From: Ideonella sp.
GTDB taxonomy: Bacteria; Pseudomonadota; Gammaproteobacteria; Burkholderiales; Burkholderiaceae_C
NCBI GenBank assembly: GCA_016721465.1
Contig: JADKIA010000029.1
Coordinates: forward strand, 1 to 64,000
Direction: 5' to 3'
DNA: 64,000 bases
A program made the position numbers and the translations under genes. This document shows positions 36,514 through 45,871 of the stretch, in pieces. Under the pieces are notes generated by a model that was not told the DNA's origin, did not search any database, and saw only the letters and a program-made list of their open reading frames with translations. Positions within the stretch are counted from its first letter, which is position 1. The number at the start of each line of letters is the position of its first letter.

Positions 36514-38520
36514 ATGTTCAAGAAGATCCTGATTGCCAACCGCGGCGAGATTGCCTGCCGAGTGGCCGCCACCGCTCGCCGCATGGGCGTGCGCACCGTG
36601 GCGGTCTACAGCGATGCCGATGCCAACGCGCAACATGTGCAGGCTTGCGACGAGGCGGTGCGCATTGGTGGTCCCTCGCCGCGCGACAGCTACCTGCGCG
36701 CCGACCGCATCCTCGAAGTCGCCAAGGCCACGGGCGCGCAGGCGGTGCACCCGGGCTATGGCTTCCTGTCCGAAAACGCGGCCTTCGCGCAGGCCTGTGC
36801 CGATGCGGGCATCGCCTTCATCGGCCCACCACCGACGGCCATTGCCGCCATGGGCAGCAAATCGGCCGCCAAGTCGCTGATGGAACAGGCGGGCGTGCCC
36901 CTGGTGCCCGGTTACCACGGCGACAACAACGAGCCCGCCTTTCTGGCCGAACAGGCCGTGCGCATCGGCTACCCCGTGCTCATCAAGGCCAGCGCTGGCG
37001 GCGGCGGCAAGGGCATGCGGCGGGTCGACCAGGCGGAAGACTTCATCGCCGCGCTCGCCTCTTGCCAGCGCGAGGCCAAGAGCAGCTTCGGCGACGACCA
37101 TGTGCTGGTCGAGCGCTACGTCACCCGCCCACGCCACATCGAGATCCAGGTCTTCGGCGATAGCCAGGGCCAGTGCATCCACCTGTTCGAGCGCGATTGC
37201 TCGGTGCAGCGACGCCATCAGAAGGTGCTGGAAGAAGCACCGGCGCCCGGCATGAGCGCCGAGCGCCGCGCCGAGATGGGTGCGGCCGCCGTGGCCGCCG
37301 CCAAGGCCGTGGGCTACCAGGGTGCGGGCACGGTGGAGTTCATCGCCGAAGAGGTGGACGACGGCGACCTGCGCTTCTACTTCATGGAGATGAACACCCG
37401 GCTGCAGGTGGAGCACCCGGTGACCGAGGGCATCACCGGGCTCGATCTGGTGGAGTGGCAGCTGCGCGTGGCGGCCGGGGAGCCATTGCCGCTGCGGCAG
37501 GATCAGTTGCGCCTCCATGGTCACGCGATCGAGGCGCGCATCTGTGCCGAGAATCCCGATGGCGGTTTCCTGCCCGCCACCGGCACCATGGACGTGCTGC
37601 GCTGGCCGGCGCATGTGGCCTTCGAGCGAGCGAGCTCCGACAACCCCGTGCGCGTGGACGCCGGCGTGCGTGAGGGCAACGCCATCAGTCCCTTCTACGA
37701 CTCGATGATTGCCAAGCTCATCGTCTGGGGCGAAGACCGCGCTCAGGCGCTGGCGCGGCTGGATGCGGCGCTGGCGGCGACGCAGATCGTGGGCTTGCAC
37801 ACCAACGTGGCCTTCCTGCGGCGCGTGGTGAACTGCGCGTCCTTCGCCACGGCCGACCTGGACACCTCGTTGATCGAGCGCGAGCGCGCCGTGCTGCTGG
37901 ATCAACCGGCCCTGCCCATCGAGCTGGCCGCCGCCGGCGTGGTGGCCCATGCGCTGGCGGAAGAGGCCGCGCTGGCGGACGCCGACCCGTGGTCACATCG
38001 GCATGGCTGGCGGCTGCATGGCGGCGCTCGCCGGCACTTCGACATCGAGCACGGCGGCACGCTGCACGCGGTGGCACTGGCGCGCCTGCACGATGGTGCG
38101 TGCCTGCTGCAGGTTGGCTCGCAAAGCTGGCCCTTCCAGGCGCGCGCGATGGCTGGCGGCGTGCACGACATCCACCTCGGGGAACGCCGTTTGCGCCTGA
38201 CCGTGCACGTGCAGGGTGAGCGCGTGGCCGTGTTCGCGCCCGAGGGCAGCATCGTGGTGCACGACATCGACGCCATCGCCCACGCGGGTGAGGGCGCGGG
38301 TGAAGGTGGCCGACTCACCGCGCCGATGCCCGGCAAGGTGATCGCGTTCCTGGCCAAGGCGGGCGACAAGGTGCGCAGGGGCCAGGCGCTGGCCGTGATG
38401 GAAGCGATGAAGATGGAGCACACCCTCAACGCGCCGCGCGATGGCGTGGTGGCCGAGCTGCTCTATGCCGTGGGCGACCAGGTGGGTGAGGGTGGCGAGC
38501 TGCTGCGCCTGGCCGATTAG
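36514..38520 (+). CDS. liuD: Methylcrotonyl-CoA carboxylase alpha subunit (biotin carboxylase/BCCP)
   Basis: A 668-residue biotin enzyme. The biotin carboxylase part begins FKKILIANRGEIACRVAATA and has the ATP-grasp loop KASAGGGGKGMR, then RDCSVQRRHQKVLEEAPAPG and EMNTRLQVEHPVTE. The C-terminal carrier domain ends with EAMKMEH, biotinylated Lys near 633. It supplies carboxybiotin to LiuB. The ATG at 36514 is preceded by CTGGAG; an upstream in-frame extension would overlap DUF4126 and lacks family features. Confidence 0.95.
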   Translation: MFKKILIANRGEIACRVAATARRMGVRTVAVYSDADANAQHVQACDEAVRIGGPSPRDSYLRADRILEVAKATGAQAVHPGYGFLSENAAFAQACADAGIAFIGPPPTAIAAMGSKSAAKSLMEQAGVPLVPGYHGDNNEPAFLAEQAVRIGYPVLIKASAGGGGKGMRRVDQAEDFIAALASCQREAKSSFGDDHVLVERYVTRPRHIEIQVFGDSQGQCIHLFERDCSVQRRHQKVLEEAPAPGMSAERRAEMGAAAVAAAKAVGYQGAGTVEFIAEEVDDGDLRFYFMEMNTRLQVEHPVTEGITGLDLVEWQLRVAAGEPLPLRQDQLRLHGHAIEARICAENPDGGFLPATGTMDVLRWPAHVAFERASSDNPVRVDAGVREGNAISPFYDSMIAKLIVWGEDRAQALARLDAALAATQIVGLHTNVAFLRRVVNCASFATADLDTSLIERERAVLLDQPALPIELAAAGVVAHALAEEAALADADPWSHRHGWRLHGGARRHFDIEHGGTLHAVALARLHDGACLLQVGSQSWPFQARAMAGGVHDIHLGERRLRLTVHVQGERVAVFAPEGSIVVHDIDAIAHAGEGAGEGGRLTAPMPGKVIAFLAKAGDKVRRGQALAVMEAMKMEHTLNAPRDGVVAELLYAVGDQVGEGGELLRLAD

Positions 38521-38551
38521 CGCGAGCCGGCCTCGACGCGGGCGGCGGACT

Positions 38552-38956
38552 TCAGCGCGGCAGCCAGCGCGAGAGCAGCCGCCGGGCCAGCGAGGCCTCG
38601 GCAGGCTCGGGCGCGTCGGTCTTGCGTCGGGGAATGACCGGTGCGGGGCCTTCCGGCGCTTGATCCAGCGACTCCATCGGACGCGACACGCCGAAACCGC
38701 TGGTGTTGCGCGACCAGTCGGTGGGCCTTGCAGCGTGGCCCGCAGGCGGCGCCGGGGGCATCGGCACGGTGTGCCGATACTGCTGCGCCAAGGCCGCGAG
38801 TTCGCTGCCCTTGAACGCGGCACACACCAGCAGCACATCGCGCGCATAGCGCTCGTCGTGCACCATCTGTTCGACGTCGATGCCCTGGCACAGTTCACGC
38901 ACCAACAGGACATGGATTCGCGCGGCAATCTCCAGCCGGCTTGGCGACGTGGTCAT
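38552..38956 (-). CDS. Hypothetical protein between liuD and liuE
   Basis: A 134-residue protein of unknown family on the opposite strand to the liu genes. The N-terminal half is helical with RLEIAARIHVLLVRELCQGI and YARDVLLVCAAFKGSELAALAQQY. A proline-rich linker (PMPPAPPAGHAARP) and a basic tail (ARRLLSRWLPR) follow. No signal or membrane segment is evident. It breaks the liu operon into liuBC-liuD and liuE-led units. Confidence 0.65.
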   Translation of the reverse strand: MTTSPSRLEIAARIHVLLVRELCQGIDVEQMVHDERYARDVLLVCAAFKGSELAALAQQYRHTVPMPPAPPAGHAARPTDWSRNTSGFGVSRPMESLDQAPEGPAPVIPRRKTDAPEPAEASLARRLLSRWLPR

Positions 38957-39071
38957 TCCTCTGCCCCTGGGTACGCTGGTTGGGCGCTGATGCGCATTCG
39001 CTCCACGCTGGAGGGTGCCACTGCTGCACCTCGCCCGAGCGTCGCCATCAGCAAGCTTTGCAAGCGATCGT

Positions 39072-39094
39072 TATAGTCCTTTGCCCTTCAAAGG
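39072..39094 (+). promoter_or_regulatory. Putative liuE promoter -10 and leader hairpin
   Basis: TATAGT (39072-39077) fits a -10 box. It is followed directly by CCTTTG-CCCTT-CAAAGG, a six-base inverted repeat whose 3' arm contains the likely ribosome-binding AAAGG, 8 bp before the ATG at 39102. No clear -35 was found. The pairing could limit translation if transcription starts within or before it. Confidence 0.4.
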
Positions 39095-39101
39095 TCCAGT
39101 C

Positions 39102-40040
39102 ATGATCCCCAACTCTGTCACCCTGGTGGAGGTCGGTCCGCGCGACGGCCTGCAAAACGAGAAGCAGCCCGTGTCCACCGCGCACAAGGTGGAACTGGTG
39201 CATCGCCTGCAGTCCGCCGGCCTGCGCGAGATCGAGGTCACCAGCTACGTCAGCCCCAAATGGGTGCCACAGATGGCCGACAACGCCCAGGTGATGGCCG
39301 CCATTGCCCGACCGGTCGGGGTGCGGCATTCGGTGCTGGTGCCCAACATGGTGGGCCTGCAGGCCATGCTGGCCGGCGGCGCGGCCACGCGACCCGACGA
39401 GATCGTGGTCTTCGGCGCGGCCACACAGGCCTTCAGCCAGAAGAACATCAACTGCTCGATCGAGGAAAGCATCGACCGCTTCGCACCCGTGGTGGCCGCC
39501 GCGCTGGAAGCAGGCCTGAAGGTGCGCTCGGCCATTTCCTGCGCGCTGGGTTGCCCCTACCAGGGCGAGGTGTCGCCCGACGAGGTGGAGCACCTGGTCA
39601 AGCTGATGAAGGGCATCGGCGTGCAGCACTGCGGCATCGCCGACACCATCGGCACCGGCACGCCGCGCCGCGCCCAGGCGGTGATGGAGCGTGCGCTGAG
39701 GCACTACCCGATGCACGAGGTGAGTGGGCACTTCCACGACACCTATGGCCAGGCCTTGGCCAACATCTATGCCTGCATGGAATTGGGCGTGCATACCTTC
39801 GACACCAGCGTGGCCGGTCTGGGCGGCTGCCCTTACGCCAAGGGGGCCACCGGCAACGTGGCGACCGAGGACGTGGTGTTCATGCTGCATGGCATGGGCG
39901 TGGCCACGGGCATCGACCTGGACGCGCTCGTCGATGCCGGCGGATTCATCTCCGATGTGCTGGGTCGTGCACCGGTGTCGCGCGCTGGCAAGGCGCTGCT
40001 GACCAAGAAGGGCAAGGTCTTCGCGGGGGCCGCGGCATGA
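39102..40040 (+). CDS. liuE: Hydroxymethylglutaryl-CoA lyase
   Basis: A 312-residue lyase that splits HMG-CoA to acetyl-CoA and acetoacetate, the last step of leucine degradation. LVEVGPRDGLQNEKQP has the catalytic Arg-Asp pair. SGHFHDTYGQALANI holds the metal-binding HxH, and GGCPYAKGATGNVATEDV is the signature with the loop cysteine. It has its own upstream region because a minus-strand gene separates it from liuD. Its stop overlaps the next start (ATGA). Confidence 0.95.
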   Translation: MIPNSVTLVEVGPRDGLQNEKQPVSTAHKVELVHRLQSAGLREIEVTSYVSPKWVPQMADNAQVMAAIARPVGVRHSVLVPNMVGLQAMLAGGAATRPDEIVVFGAATQAFSQKNINCSIEESIDRFAPVVAAALEAGLKVRSAISCALGCPYQGEVSPDEVEHLVKLMKGIGVQHCGIADTIGTGTPRRAQAVMERALRHYPMHEVSGHFHDTYGQALANIYACMELGVHTFDTSVAGLGGCPYAKGATGNVATEDVVFMLHGMGVATGIDLDALVDAGGFISDVLGRAPVSRAGKALLTKKGKVFAGAAA

Positions 40041-40546
40041 CGGAGCAGGCGCTCACGGGCGCCACGGACGCGGAGCGCCCGGAGGGCTTTCGCCGCGTGG
40101 CCGGCCTGCTGGCCGCGCTGGGCCACCCCCATGCGCCGCTGTGGCTGGCCGTGTCCGCCCGCACCTGTGCCGAGGCCGCCGACGCGCTGCAGGTGCAGGT
40201 GGGGCAGATCGCCAAGAGCGTGGTCTTTCGTCGCCGCTCTGACGAGGCCGCGGTGCTGGTCGTGGCCTCGGGTGATCGGCGCGTGGACGAGAAGAAAGTG
40301 GCCGCTCAGGTGGGCCCCATCGGGCGGGCCGATGCTGAATTCGTCAAGGCGCGCACCGGCTACTCCATCGGTGGGGTTTCACCGGTCGGACACACCACCC
40401 CGCCGGTGCTGCTGATCGATCGCGACCTGTTTCGCTTCGACGAGGTGTGGGCCGCCGCCGGCCACCCCAACGGCGTGTTCAAGCTTGCACCGCAGGCGCT
40501 GGTGGCGCTCACGGGCGCGCCGGTGGCTGACGTGGTGGTGGTGTGA
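40037..40546 (+). CDS. YbaK/EbsC-type aminoacyl-tRNA deacylase
   Basis: A 169-residue protein with the YbaK/ProX fold: VGQIAKSVVFRRRSDEAAVLVV, GDRRVDEKKVAAQVG, TGYSIGGVSPVGHTTPPVLLID. The lysine of GQIAKS and the GGVSPVGH loop are the active-site parts. Family members clear mischarged tRNAs such as Cys-tRNAPro in trans. It overlaps liuE by 4 bp and the DUF1289 gene by 4 bp, although its role is unrelated to leucine use. Confidence 0.9.
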   Translation: MTEQALTGATDAERPEGFRRVAGLLAALGHPHAPLWLAVSARTCAEAADALQVQVGQIAKSVVFRRRSDEAAVLVVASGDRRVDEKKVAAQVGPIGRADAEFVKARTGYSIGGVSPVGHTTPPVLLIDRDLFRFDEVWAAAGHPNGVFKLAPQALVALTGAPVADVVVV

Positions 40547-40773
40547 GCGTGGGCCACGACGCCCCGAAGGTCGCCTCGCCGTGCATCGACATCTGCCGCA
40601 TGGATGAAGCCAGCGGCTGGTGCGAGGGCTGCCTGCGCACGCTGGACGAAATCGCCGCCTGGGGCAGCCTGGCCGATGCGCAGCGCCTCGAGGTGCTGGC
40701 TCGGCTGTCCGATCGCCGCAAGGTTTGGACGCGTCACTTGTTTGATACCACGCCCGCGGCGCCAACCCGATGA
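40543..40773 (+). CDS. DUF1289 small cysteine-rich protein
   Basis: A 76-residue protein, GTG start overlapping the previous stop. The family pattern SPCIDICRMD ... WCEGCLRTLDEIAAWG has four conserved cysteines likely binding a metal. Function is unknown. Its stop overlaps the next gene by 4 bp. Confidence 0.9.
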   Translation: MSVGHDAPKVASPCIDICRMDEASGWCEGCLRTLDEIAAWGSLADAQRLEVLARLSDRRKVWTRHLFDTTPAAPTR

Positions 40774-41417
40774 AGCCCGTCACCTTCTGGTTCGACCCGA
40801 TCTCGCCCTACGCCTGGCTGGCCTTCGATCGCCTGCCGCAGGCCCTCGCAGACATCAGCCATGTGGTGAGCTACCGCCCGGTGCTGTTCGCCAGCCTGCT
40901 CAAGGCGCATGCCCACAAGGGCCCGGCCGAGATCGCACCGAAGCGCGCCTGGACTTACCGCCAGGTGGCGTGGCTGGCCCGCGTCCAGGGCACGCCGCTG
41001 CAGCTGCCGCAGCCGCACCCGTTCAACCCGCTGGCCTTGCTGCGCCTGGCGCTGGCGTCGGCGCCCGCCGGCGGCACGCCCAACCGGCGTGTGGTGGAGC
41101 TGCTGTTTCGCCACGTGTGGTGCCGGCCAGGGGCCGACCCCAACGAACCGAAGGCACTGCTCGAGCTGACCGCGGCCGTTGCGCCGCTGCGCGATCCGAA
41201 CGGCGCCGACATCAAGGCCGAGTTGCGCGCGGCCACCGAAGACGCGCTGGCGGCTGGCGTGTTCGGCGTGCCCAGCATGGCCTGCGATGGCCGCGTCTTC
41301 TGGGGCCTGGACGCCTTGCCGATGTTGCGCGCTGCGATGCTGGGTGACCCCTGGTTCGACGGGCCCGAATGGCCTGCAGCGGGCGTGCAGCCGGATGGCG
41401 TGAGGCGCCCCGGCTAA
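40770..41417 (+). CDS. DsbA-family 2-hydroxychromene-2-carboxylate isomerase-like protein
   Basis: A 215-residue kappa-GST/DsbA-fold protein. It begins VTFWFDPISPYAWLAFDRLP, with Ser in the position that binds glutathione in the isomerase NahD. Late motifs are AAGVFGVPSMACDGRVFWGLD. Relatives isomerise hydroxychromene carboxylate in naphthalene breakdown, but many serve other or unknown tasks. It ends the overlapping liuE-led run. Confidence 0.87.
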   Translation: MKPVTFWFDPISPYAWLAFDRLPQALADISHVVSYRPVLFASLLKAHAHKGPAEIAPKRAWTYRQVAWLARVQGTPLQLPQPHPFNPLALLRLALASAPAGGTPNRRVVELLFRHVWCRPGADPNEPKALLELTAAVAPLRDPNGADIKAELRAATEDALAAGVFGVPSMACDGRVFWGLDALPMLRAAMLGDPWFDGPEWPAAGVQPDGVRRPG

Positions 41418-41495
41418 GCGCGTGTCGGGCCGCCTGCGGCGTCCGACACCAGGGCCTTGGCAGGCGAGCCCGCATGCATCACACTGCGGCACCGC

Positions 41496-41509
41496 TTGAT
41501 TCTCGTCAA
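41496..41509. promoter_or_regulatory. FNR/ANR-type box before the universal stress gene
   Basis: TTGATTCTCGTCAA matches the TTGAT-N4-ATCAA consensus with one mismatch. Its centre (41502.5) lies 41.5 bp before a start site expected 7 bp downstream of the -10-like TAGAGT at 41532-41537. That is the exact geometry of class II FNR-activated promoters. The gene starts at 41568. Confidence 0.75.
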
Positions 41510-41531
41510 CGCGATGCCCGGGCCAGCGCCC

Positions 41532-41537
41532 TAGAGT
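41532..41537 (+). promoter_or_regulatory. -10 element of the universal stress gene
   Basis: TAGAGT matches four of six TATAAT positions and is placed correctly relative to the FNR-type box. No good -35 is seen, as expected if an activator replaces it. Confidence 0.55.
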
Positions 41538-41567
41538 GAATCCATCCTCCACCAAGCAGAGACGGCC

Positions 41568-42011
41568 ATGTTCCGCAAGCTCTTCGTTCCCGTTGACGGT
41601 AGCGAGCTGTCACAACGTGCGATGCAGTGCAGCATCGATCTGGCGCACCAGCTGGGCGCCGCGGTGGTGGGCTTTGTCGTCGAGCCCGAAGTGCCGCTGC
41701 CGACCAGCAGCACGGCCCTGAGCAACCTGCGGCGCGATACCGATGCGCACGTCGAGCGCACCGACACCCACGCCCGCTCGGTGCTCACCGATTTCGAAGC
41801 GCGTTCCGCTGCGGTGGGCGTGGTCTTCACTGGCCTGCACGTGCGCGCCGACGACGTTGACCGCGCCATTGCCGACCACGCCGAGCGTGAAGCCTGCGAC
41901 ATGATCGTGATGGTCACCCACGGCCGCGGGGTGTTTGGCGAACTGCTGTTCGGCTCGCACACCAAGGACGTGATGGCGCGCAGCAAGTTGCCGTTGCTGA
42001 TCCTGCGCTGA
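41568..42011 (+). CDS. Universal stress protein (UspA family)
   Basis: A 147-residue single-domain USP. It begins KLFVPVDGSELSQRAMQ and contains the ATP-binding loop GRGVFGELLFGSHTKDVM, so it is of the nucleotide-binding subgroup. USPs aid survival under stress. The upstream FNR-type promoter suggests induction when oxygen is low. It is a single gene, tail to tail with the MFS gene. Confidence 0.93.
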   Translation: MFRKLFVPVDGSELSQRAMQCSIDLAHQLGAAVVGFVVEPEVPLPTSSTALSNLRRDTDAHVERTDTHARSVLTDFEARSAAVGVVFTGLHVRADDVDRAIADHAEREACDMIVMVTHGRGVFGELLFGSHTKDVMARSKLPLLILR

Positions 42012-42039
42012 GCTTCGGCCGGCGCATCGGCCGGGCGTT

Positions 42040-43725
42040 TCAGGCCGCCGCCTGCACCACCCGCAGCACCTGCCATTCCAGCCGCGCCTGGGCGGCCAGC
42101 ACCAGCGCCCCCAACACCGGCACGGCGTAGTACAGCAACTCGCCCTGCGGCCACCACCGGCGCAGGTACATGGCCAGCAGCAGCGGTGCCAACGCCAGGC
42201 CCATTCGGCCGAGTGTGGTGGCCGTGTCGCCCAGCACCGCCGAACCGGCGGCCAGGAACACCGCCGCGGAGACGAACACCAGGGTGAACAGCGTTTCGAA
42301 GATCGGCGCCGCCGAACCCACATTCCACCAGCCCGCGCGATAGGGCAGGTACAGCAGGCACATCAGCGCCAGCACCGCCGCCAGGCGCCGCGCCCGCGCG
42401 GCACCGCCGCCGTCGCCCGCCTTGTTCGCGGCCGGCTTGATGAAGGGCAGCACCGCCAGGCACAGCACGCCGGTCACCGCGTCGATCAACAGCGTCTTCG
42501 GGTAGCCCAGTGCCTCGATGGCAATGCCTTGCCAGGTGGCCGAGTAGGCGATGGCCAGGTTCATCATGGCCATGTAGGCGGTGAACTGCGTGGCGGCCAC
42601 GGCCGGGTTGGTCACGTCCATGAAGATGGCCGAGCGTGTGCCATACATCAGCCCCTGCGCCACCGCGTAGGTCAGCGTGGCGATCCACACCGCGGTCACC
42701 AGGGCCGGTGCCGCCAGGCGTTTGACCGTGTCGTTCGGACTGACCGGCATGATCCACTGGTACTCGATCAGCGCGCCCATCATGTACAGCACCGGCAGGC
42801 TCATCAGCGCGAGGTAGACAAACAGCGTCCTGCGCCGCCCATAGCGGTCGGACACCCAACCACCGATCACCATGAAGGCGGCGCTGACCACGTTGGACCA
42901 CAGGTTGAGCCAGGCCACGCTGTTGTCGTCCATGCCCACTTCGACCGCCAGATTCGATTGCAGTGCCAGCCCCAGGCTCATGGCGCCAGCCGGCAGCAGC
43001 GCGAAGAACAGGCCGGCGAACGCGCCGCGCGTGCCCAGGAAGCTGCGGAAGGCTTCCATCGAGAACTGCTTCATTTCGCGCGTGGCCGATGCCAGGCCGG
43101 CCGCGCGCCGCTCGGCGATCGGGGTGCGAGCTTCCTTCAGCGGCAACACGATGAACACGGTGACCAGCGCGATGCAGCCGGCCACGAACACGAATCCGCC
43201 CTTCAGCCCGAACAAGGGCATCATGAACAACACCCCGCTGCCACCGACGGCCGTGCCGATGGCCGCACCCGCGAACATCACGCCATTGGCCAGCCCGCGT
43301 TCGTCCTCGTGCAGGGTGCTCACGGCCAGGGCGTCGATGGCCACGTCCTGCATGGCGCCAAAGCTGTTGTGGATCAGCAGCACGCCAGTGAGCACACCCA
43401 ATTGCGCCGGCAGGTTCAGACCGGTGCAGGCCAGCAGCGTGAGCATCATCATCAGCTGCGTGCCCAGGATCCAGCCACGGCGACGACCGAGCCGCTCGGA
43501 GCTGAACACGTCGATGAAAGGGCCGAAGGCCCACTTGAAGGCCCAGGGCAGGTAGAAGCTGCCGACGAAGGCGCCGATCTCGGCGGGCCCCACGTCCTGC
43601 CGCCGCAACTGAGTGGCCACGGCGGTGGCGGCAAACCCCAGCGGGATGCCCTCGGTGACGTAGAGGAAGAAGAAGGCCGTCAGCCGCCCGAGGCGCGTGG
43701 CGAGCAAGTTGGGGATTGGAGGCAT
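42040..43725 (-). CDS. MFS transporter (AmpG/PAT-like)
   Basis: A 561-residue membrane protein with 12-14 helices. TRLGRLTAFFFLYVTEGIPLGFA resembles the AmpG/acetyl-CoA transporter (PAT) group. DRYGRRRTLFVYLAL is the loop motif between halves. The family carries muropeptides, CoA esters or unrelated solutes. It lies 64 bp after paaZ on the same strand and could be read from the paa transcript, but no function in phenylacetate uptake is shown. Confidence 0.85.
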   Translation of the reverse strand: MPPIPNLLATRLGRLTAFFFLYVTEGIPLGFAATAVATQLRRQDVGPAEIGAFVGSFYLPWAFKWAFGPFIDVFSSERLGRRRGWILGTQLMMMLTLLACTGLNLPAQLGVLTGVLLIHNSFGAMQDVAIDALAVSTLHEDERGLANGVMFAGAAIGTAVGGSGVLFMMPLFGLKGGFVFVAGCIALVTVFIVLPLKEARTPIAERRAAGLASATREMKQFSMEAFRSFLGTRGAFAGLFFALLPAGAMSLGLALQSNLAVEVGMDDNSVAWLNLWSNVVSAAFMVIGGWVSDRYGRRRTLFVYLALMSLPVLYMMGALIEYQWIMPVSPNDTVKRLAAPALVTAVWIATLTYAVAQGLMYGTRSAIFMDVTNPAVAATQFTAYMAMMNLAIAYSATWQGIAIEALGYPKTLLIDAVTGVLCLAVLPFIKPAANKAGDGGGAARARRLAAVLALMCLLYLPYRAGWWNVGSAAPIFETLFTLVFVSAAVFLAAGSAVLGDTATTLGRMGLALAPLLLAMYLRRWWPQGELLYYAVPVLGALVLAAQARLEWQVLRVVQAAA

Positions 43726-43789
43726 GCGCGCAGTCTCGCAGCTTCCGCGCGGCCTGCAGCCAGGGGTTCACGCGAACCCCGAGGCGACC

Positions 43790-45835
43790 TCAGCCGCGCT
43801 TGGCCACCAGCGTGAGGATGTCGTAGCTGGCCACCAACTCGCCCAGCTGGTTGGTCACCTCGACGTCCCAGGCCACCACGCCCTGGCCCACGCCCGCGGC
43901 GTCGCGCCTGTTGCGGTCGGTCTTGCGCTTGGCGGTCAGGCGCGCCTGGATGGTGTCGCCGATGCCCACGGGTTTGACGAAGCGCAGCGTGTCCAGCCCG
44001 TAGTTGGCCAGCACCGGGCCCACGCCCGGTGAGACGAACAGGCCGGCTGCCGCCGAGAGCACGAAATAGCCGTGCGCGATGCGCTTGCCGAAAGCACTTT
44101 CCTTGGCCGCGATCTCGTCGAAGTGCATGTAGAAATAGTCGCCCGAGATGCCGCCGAAGGCCACGATGTCGGCTTCGCTGACGGTGCGGCGGTGGGTGAG
44201 CAGGCTTTCGCCGATCTGCAGGTCCTCGAAGTACCGGCGGAACGGATGCACCTCGGTCTCGACCAACTGCGCGCCGCGCACATGCTCGCCGGTGACGGCC
44301 GCCAGCATCGTCGGTGAGCCCTGGATCGCCGCGCGCTGCAGGTAGTGCCTGACGGCGCGCACGCCACCCAGCTCTTCGCCGCCGCCGGCACGGCCCGGGC
44401 CGCCGTGCTTGAGCATCGGCAACGGCGAGCCGTGGCCGGTGGACTCGACCGCGGCCACCCGGTCCAGCACCAGGAAGCGGCCGTGCCAGGCGGCCAGCTG
44501 CGGAATCATCCTGGCGGCCACCGCCGGGCTCTTGGTGACCAGGGTGCCCACCAGGCTGCCCTTGCCGCGCCTGGCCAGCGCCAGGGCCTCGTCCAGGCCG
44601 TCGTACGGCATCAGCGTGCTCACCGGGCCAAAGGCCTCAATGTCGTGCACGGCGTCGTGCTGCATCGGCTGGCGGCAGGCCAGCAGCGTGGGCGAGAAGA
44701 ACGCGCCACCCGCCACGCCCTCGCCCCGCGGGGCGAAGCCGTCGCGCTCGCCGAAGACGATGTCCGCGCACTTCGACAGTTGGGCCACGCGCTCGGCCAC
44801 ATCGGCCTGCTGCGCCTTGGAGGCCAGCGCGCCCATGCGCACGCCGTCGACGGCCGGGTCGCCGACGACCGTCTTGGCCAGGCGCACACGCAGCTTCTCG
44901 GCCACCACATCCAGATGCTTGCGCGGCACGATGGCGCGGCGAATGGCGGTGCATTTCTGGCCGGCCTTGGTGGTCATCTCGCGCGCCACCTCCCTGACGA
45001 ACAGCTCGAACTCCTCGTCATCGGGGTTCACGTCGTCGGCCAGGATGGCACAGTTGAGCGAATCGGCCTCGGCGTTGAAAGGGATCGATTGCCGCACGAG
45101 ATTGGGGTGCACGCGCAGCTTGGCGGCGGTGTCGGCCGAGCCGGTGAAGGTGACGACGTCGGCACCGTCGAGCCGGTCAAACAGGTCGCCGGTGCCGCCG
45201 ATCACCAGCTGCAGTGCGCCCGGGGGCAGCAGGCCCGAGTCGAGCATGATGCGCACGGCCGCCTCGGTCAGGTAACTCGTCGCCGTGGCGGGCTTGCCGA
45301 TGCAGGGCATGCCGGCCAGGAAGCTGGGGGCAAACTTCTCCAGCAGACCCCACACCGGGAAGTTGAAGGCGTTGATGTGCACGGCCACGCCGCCGCGCGG
45401 CACCAGGATGTGCGTGGCCGCGAAGCCACCCTGCTTGCCCAGCGCGATGACCGGGCCTTCGTGCACCACGTTGCCCGAGGGGAGCTCGTTGCTGCCCACA
45501 CTGGCATAGGCGAACAAGGTGCCCGAACCGCCTTCGATGTCGATCCAGCCATCGGCGCGCGTGGCGCCTGTGTGGGCCGAGACGGCGTACAGCGCCTCCT
45601 TGTGCTCGAGCAGCAGCTTGGCCAGGGCCTTGAGGCGCTGCGCGCGTTCCTGGAAATCCATCGCCATCAGCGCGGGCACGCCGACGCGGCGTGCTTGGTC
45701 GACGGCGGCGCCGAAGTCCAGCGCTTCGGCATGGGTGGCGGCCACGGCCCGGCCGTTGATGGCGCTGTGCAATGTTTGCGCGGCCTCGTGGCCGACCCAC
45801 TGGCCGGCGATGTGGCTTTGGAGGATGCGGGTCAT
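43790..45835 (-). CDS. paaZ: Bifunctional oxepin-CoA hydrolase/semialdehyde dehydrogenase PaaZ
   Basis: A 681-residue two-domain enzyme. Residues about 1-525 are an aldehyde dehydrogenase with FTGSADTAAKL and the catalytic cysteine in TTKAGQKCTAIRR. Residues about 540-681 are a MaoC-like hotdog hydratase (FEDLQIGESLLTHRRTVSEA, FGGISGDYFYMHFDE). It opens the oxepin ring and oxidises the resulting aldehyde in phenylacetate degradation. It follows paaE by 36 bp. Confidence 0.95.
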   Translation of the reverse strand: MTRILQSHIAGQWVGHEAAQTLHSAINGRAVAATHAEALDFGAAVDQARRVGVPALMAMDFQERAQRLKALAKLLLEHKEALYAVSAHTGATRADGWIDIEGGSGTLFAYASVGSNELPSGNVVHEGPVIALGKQGGFAATHILVPRGGVAVHINAFNFPVWGLLEKFAPSFLAGMPCIGKPATATSYLTEAAVRIMLDSGLLPPGALQLVIGGTGDLFDRLDGADVVTFTGSADTAAKLRVHPNLVRQSIPFNAEADSLNCAILADDVNPDDEEFELFVREVAREMTTKAGQKCTAIRRAIVPRKHLDVVAEKLRVRLAKTVVGDPAVDGVRMGALASKAQQADVAERVAQLSKCADIVFGERDGFAPRGEGVAGGAFFSPTLLACRQPMQHDAVHDIEAFGPVSTLMPYDGLDEALALARRGKGSLVGTLVTKSPAVAARMIPQLAAWHGRFLVLDRVAAVESTGHGSPLPMLKHGGPGRAGGGEELGGVRAVRHYLQRAAIQGSPTMLAAVTGEHVRGAQLVETEVHPFRRYFEDLQIGESLLTHRRTVSEADIVAFGGISGDYFYMHFDEIAAKESAFGKRIAHGYFVLSAAAGLFVSPGVGPVLANYGLDTLRFVKPVGIGDTIQARLTAKRKTDRNRRDAAGVGQGVVAWDVEVTNQLGELVASYDILTLVAKRG

Positions 45836-45871
45836 CTTGTGCTGGTCGTGACAGTAGGGTGGCTCGGGCGA

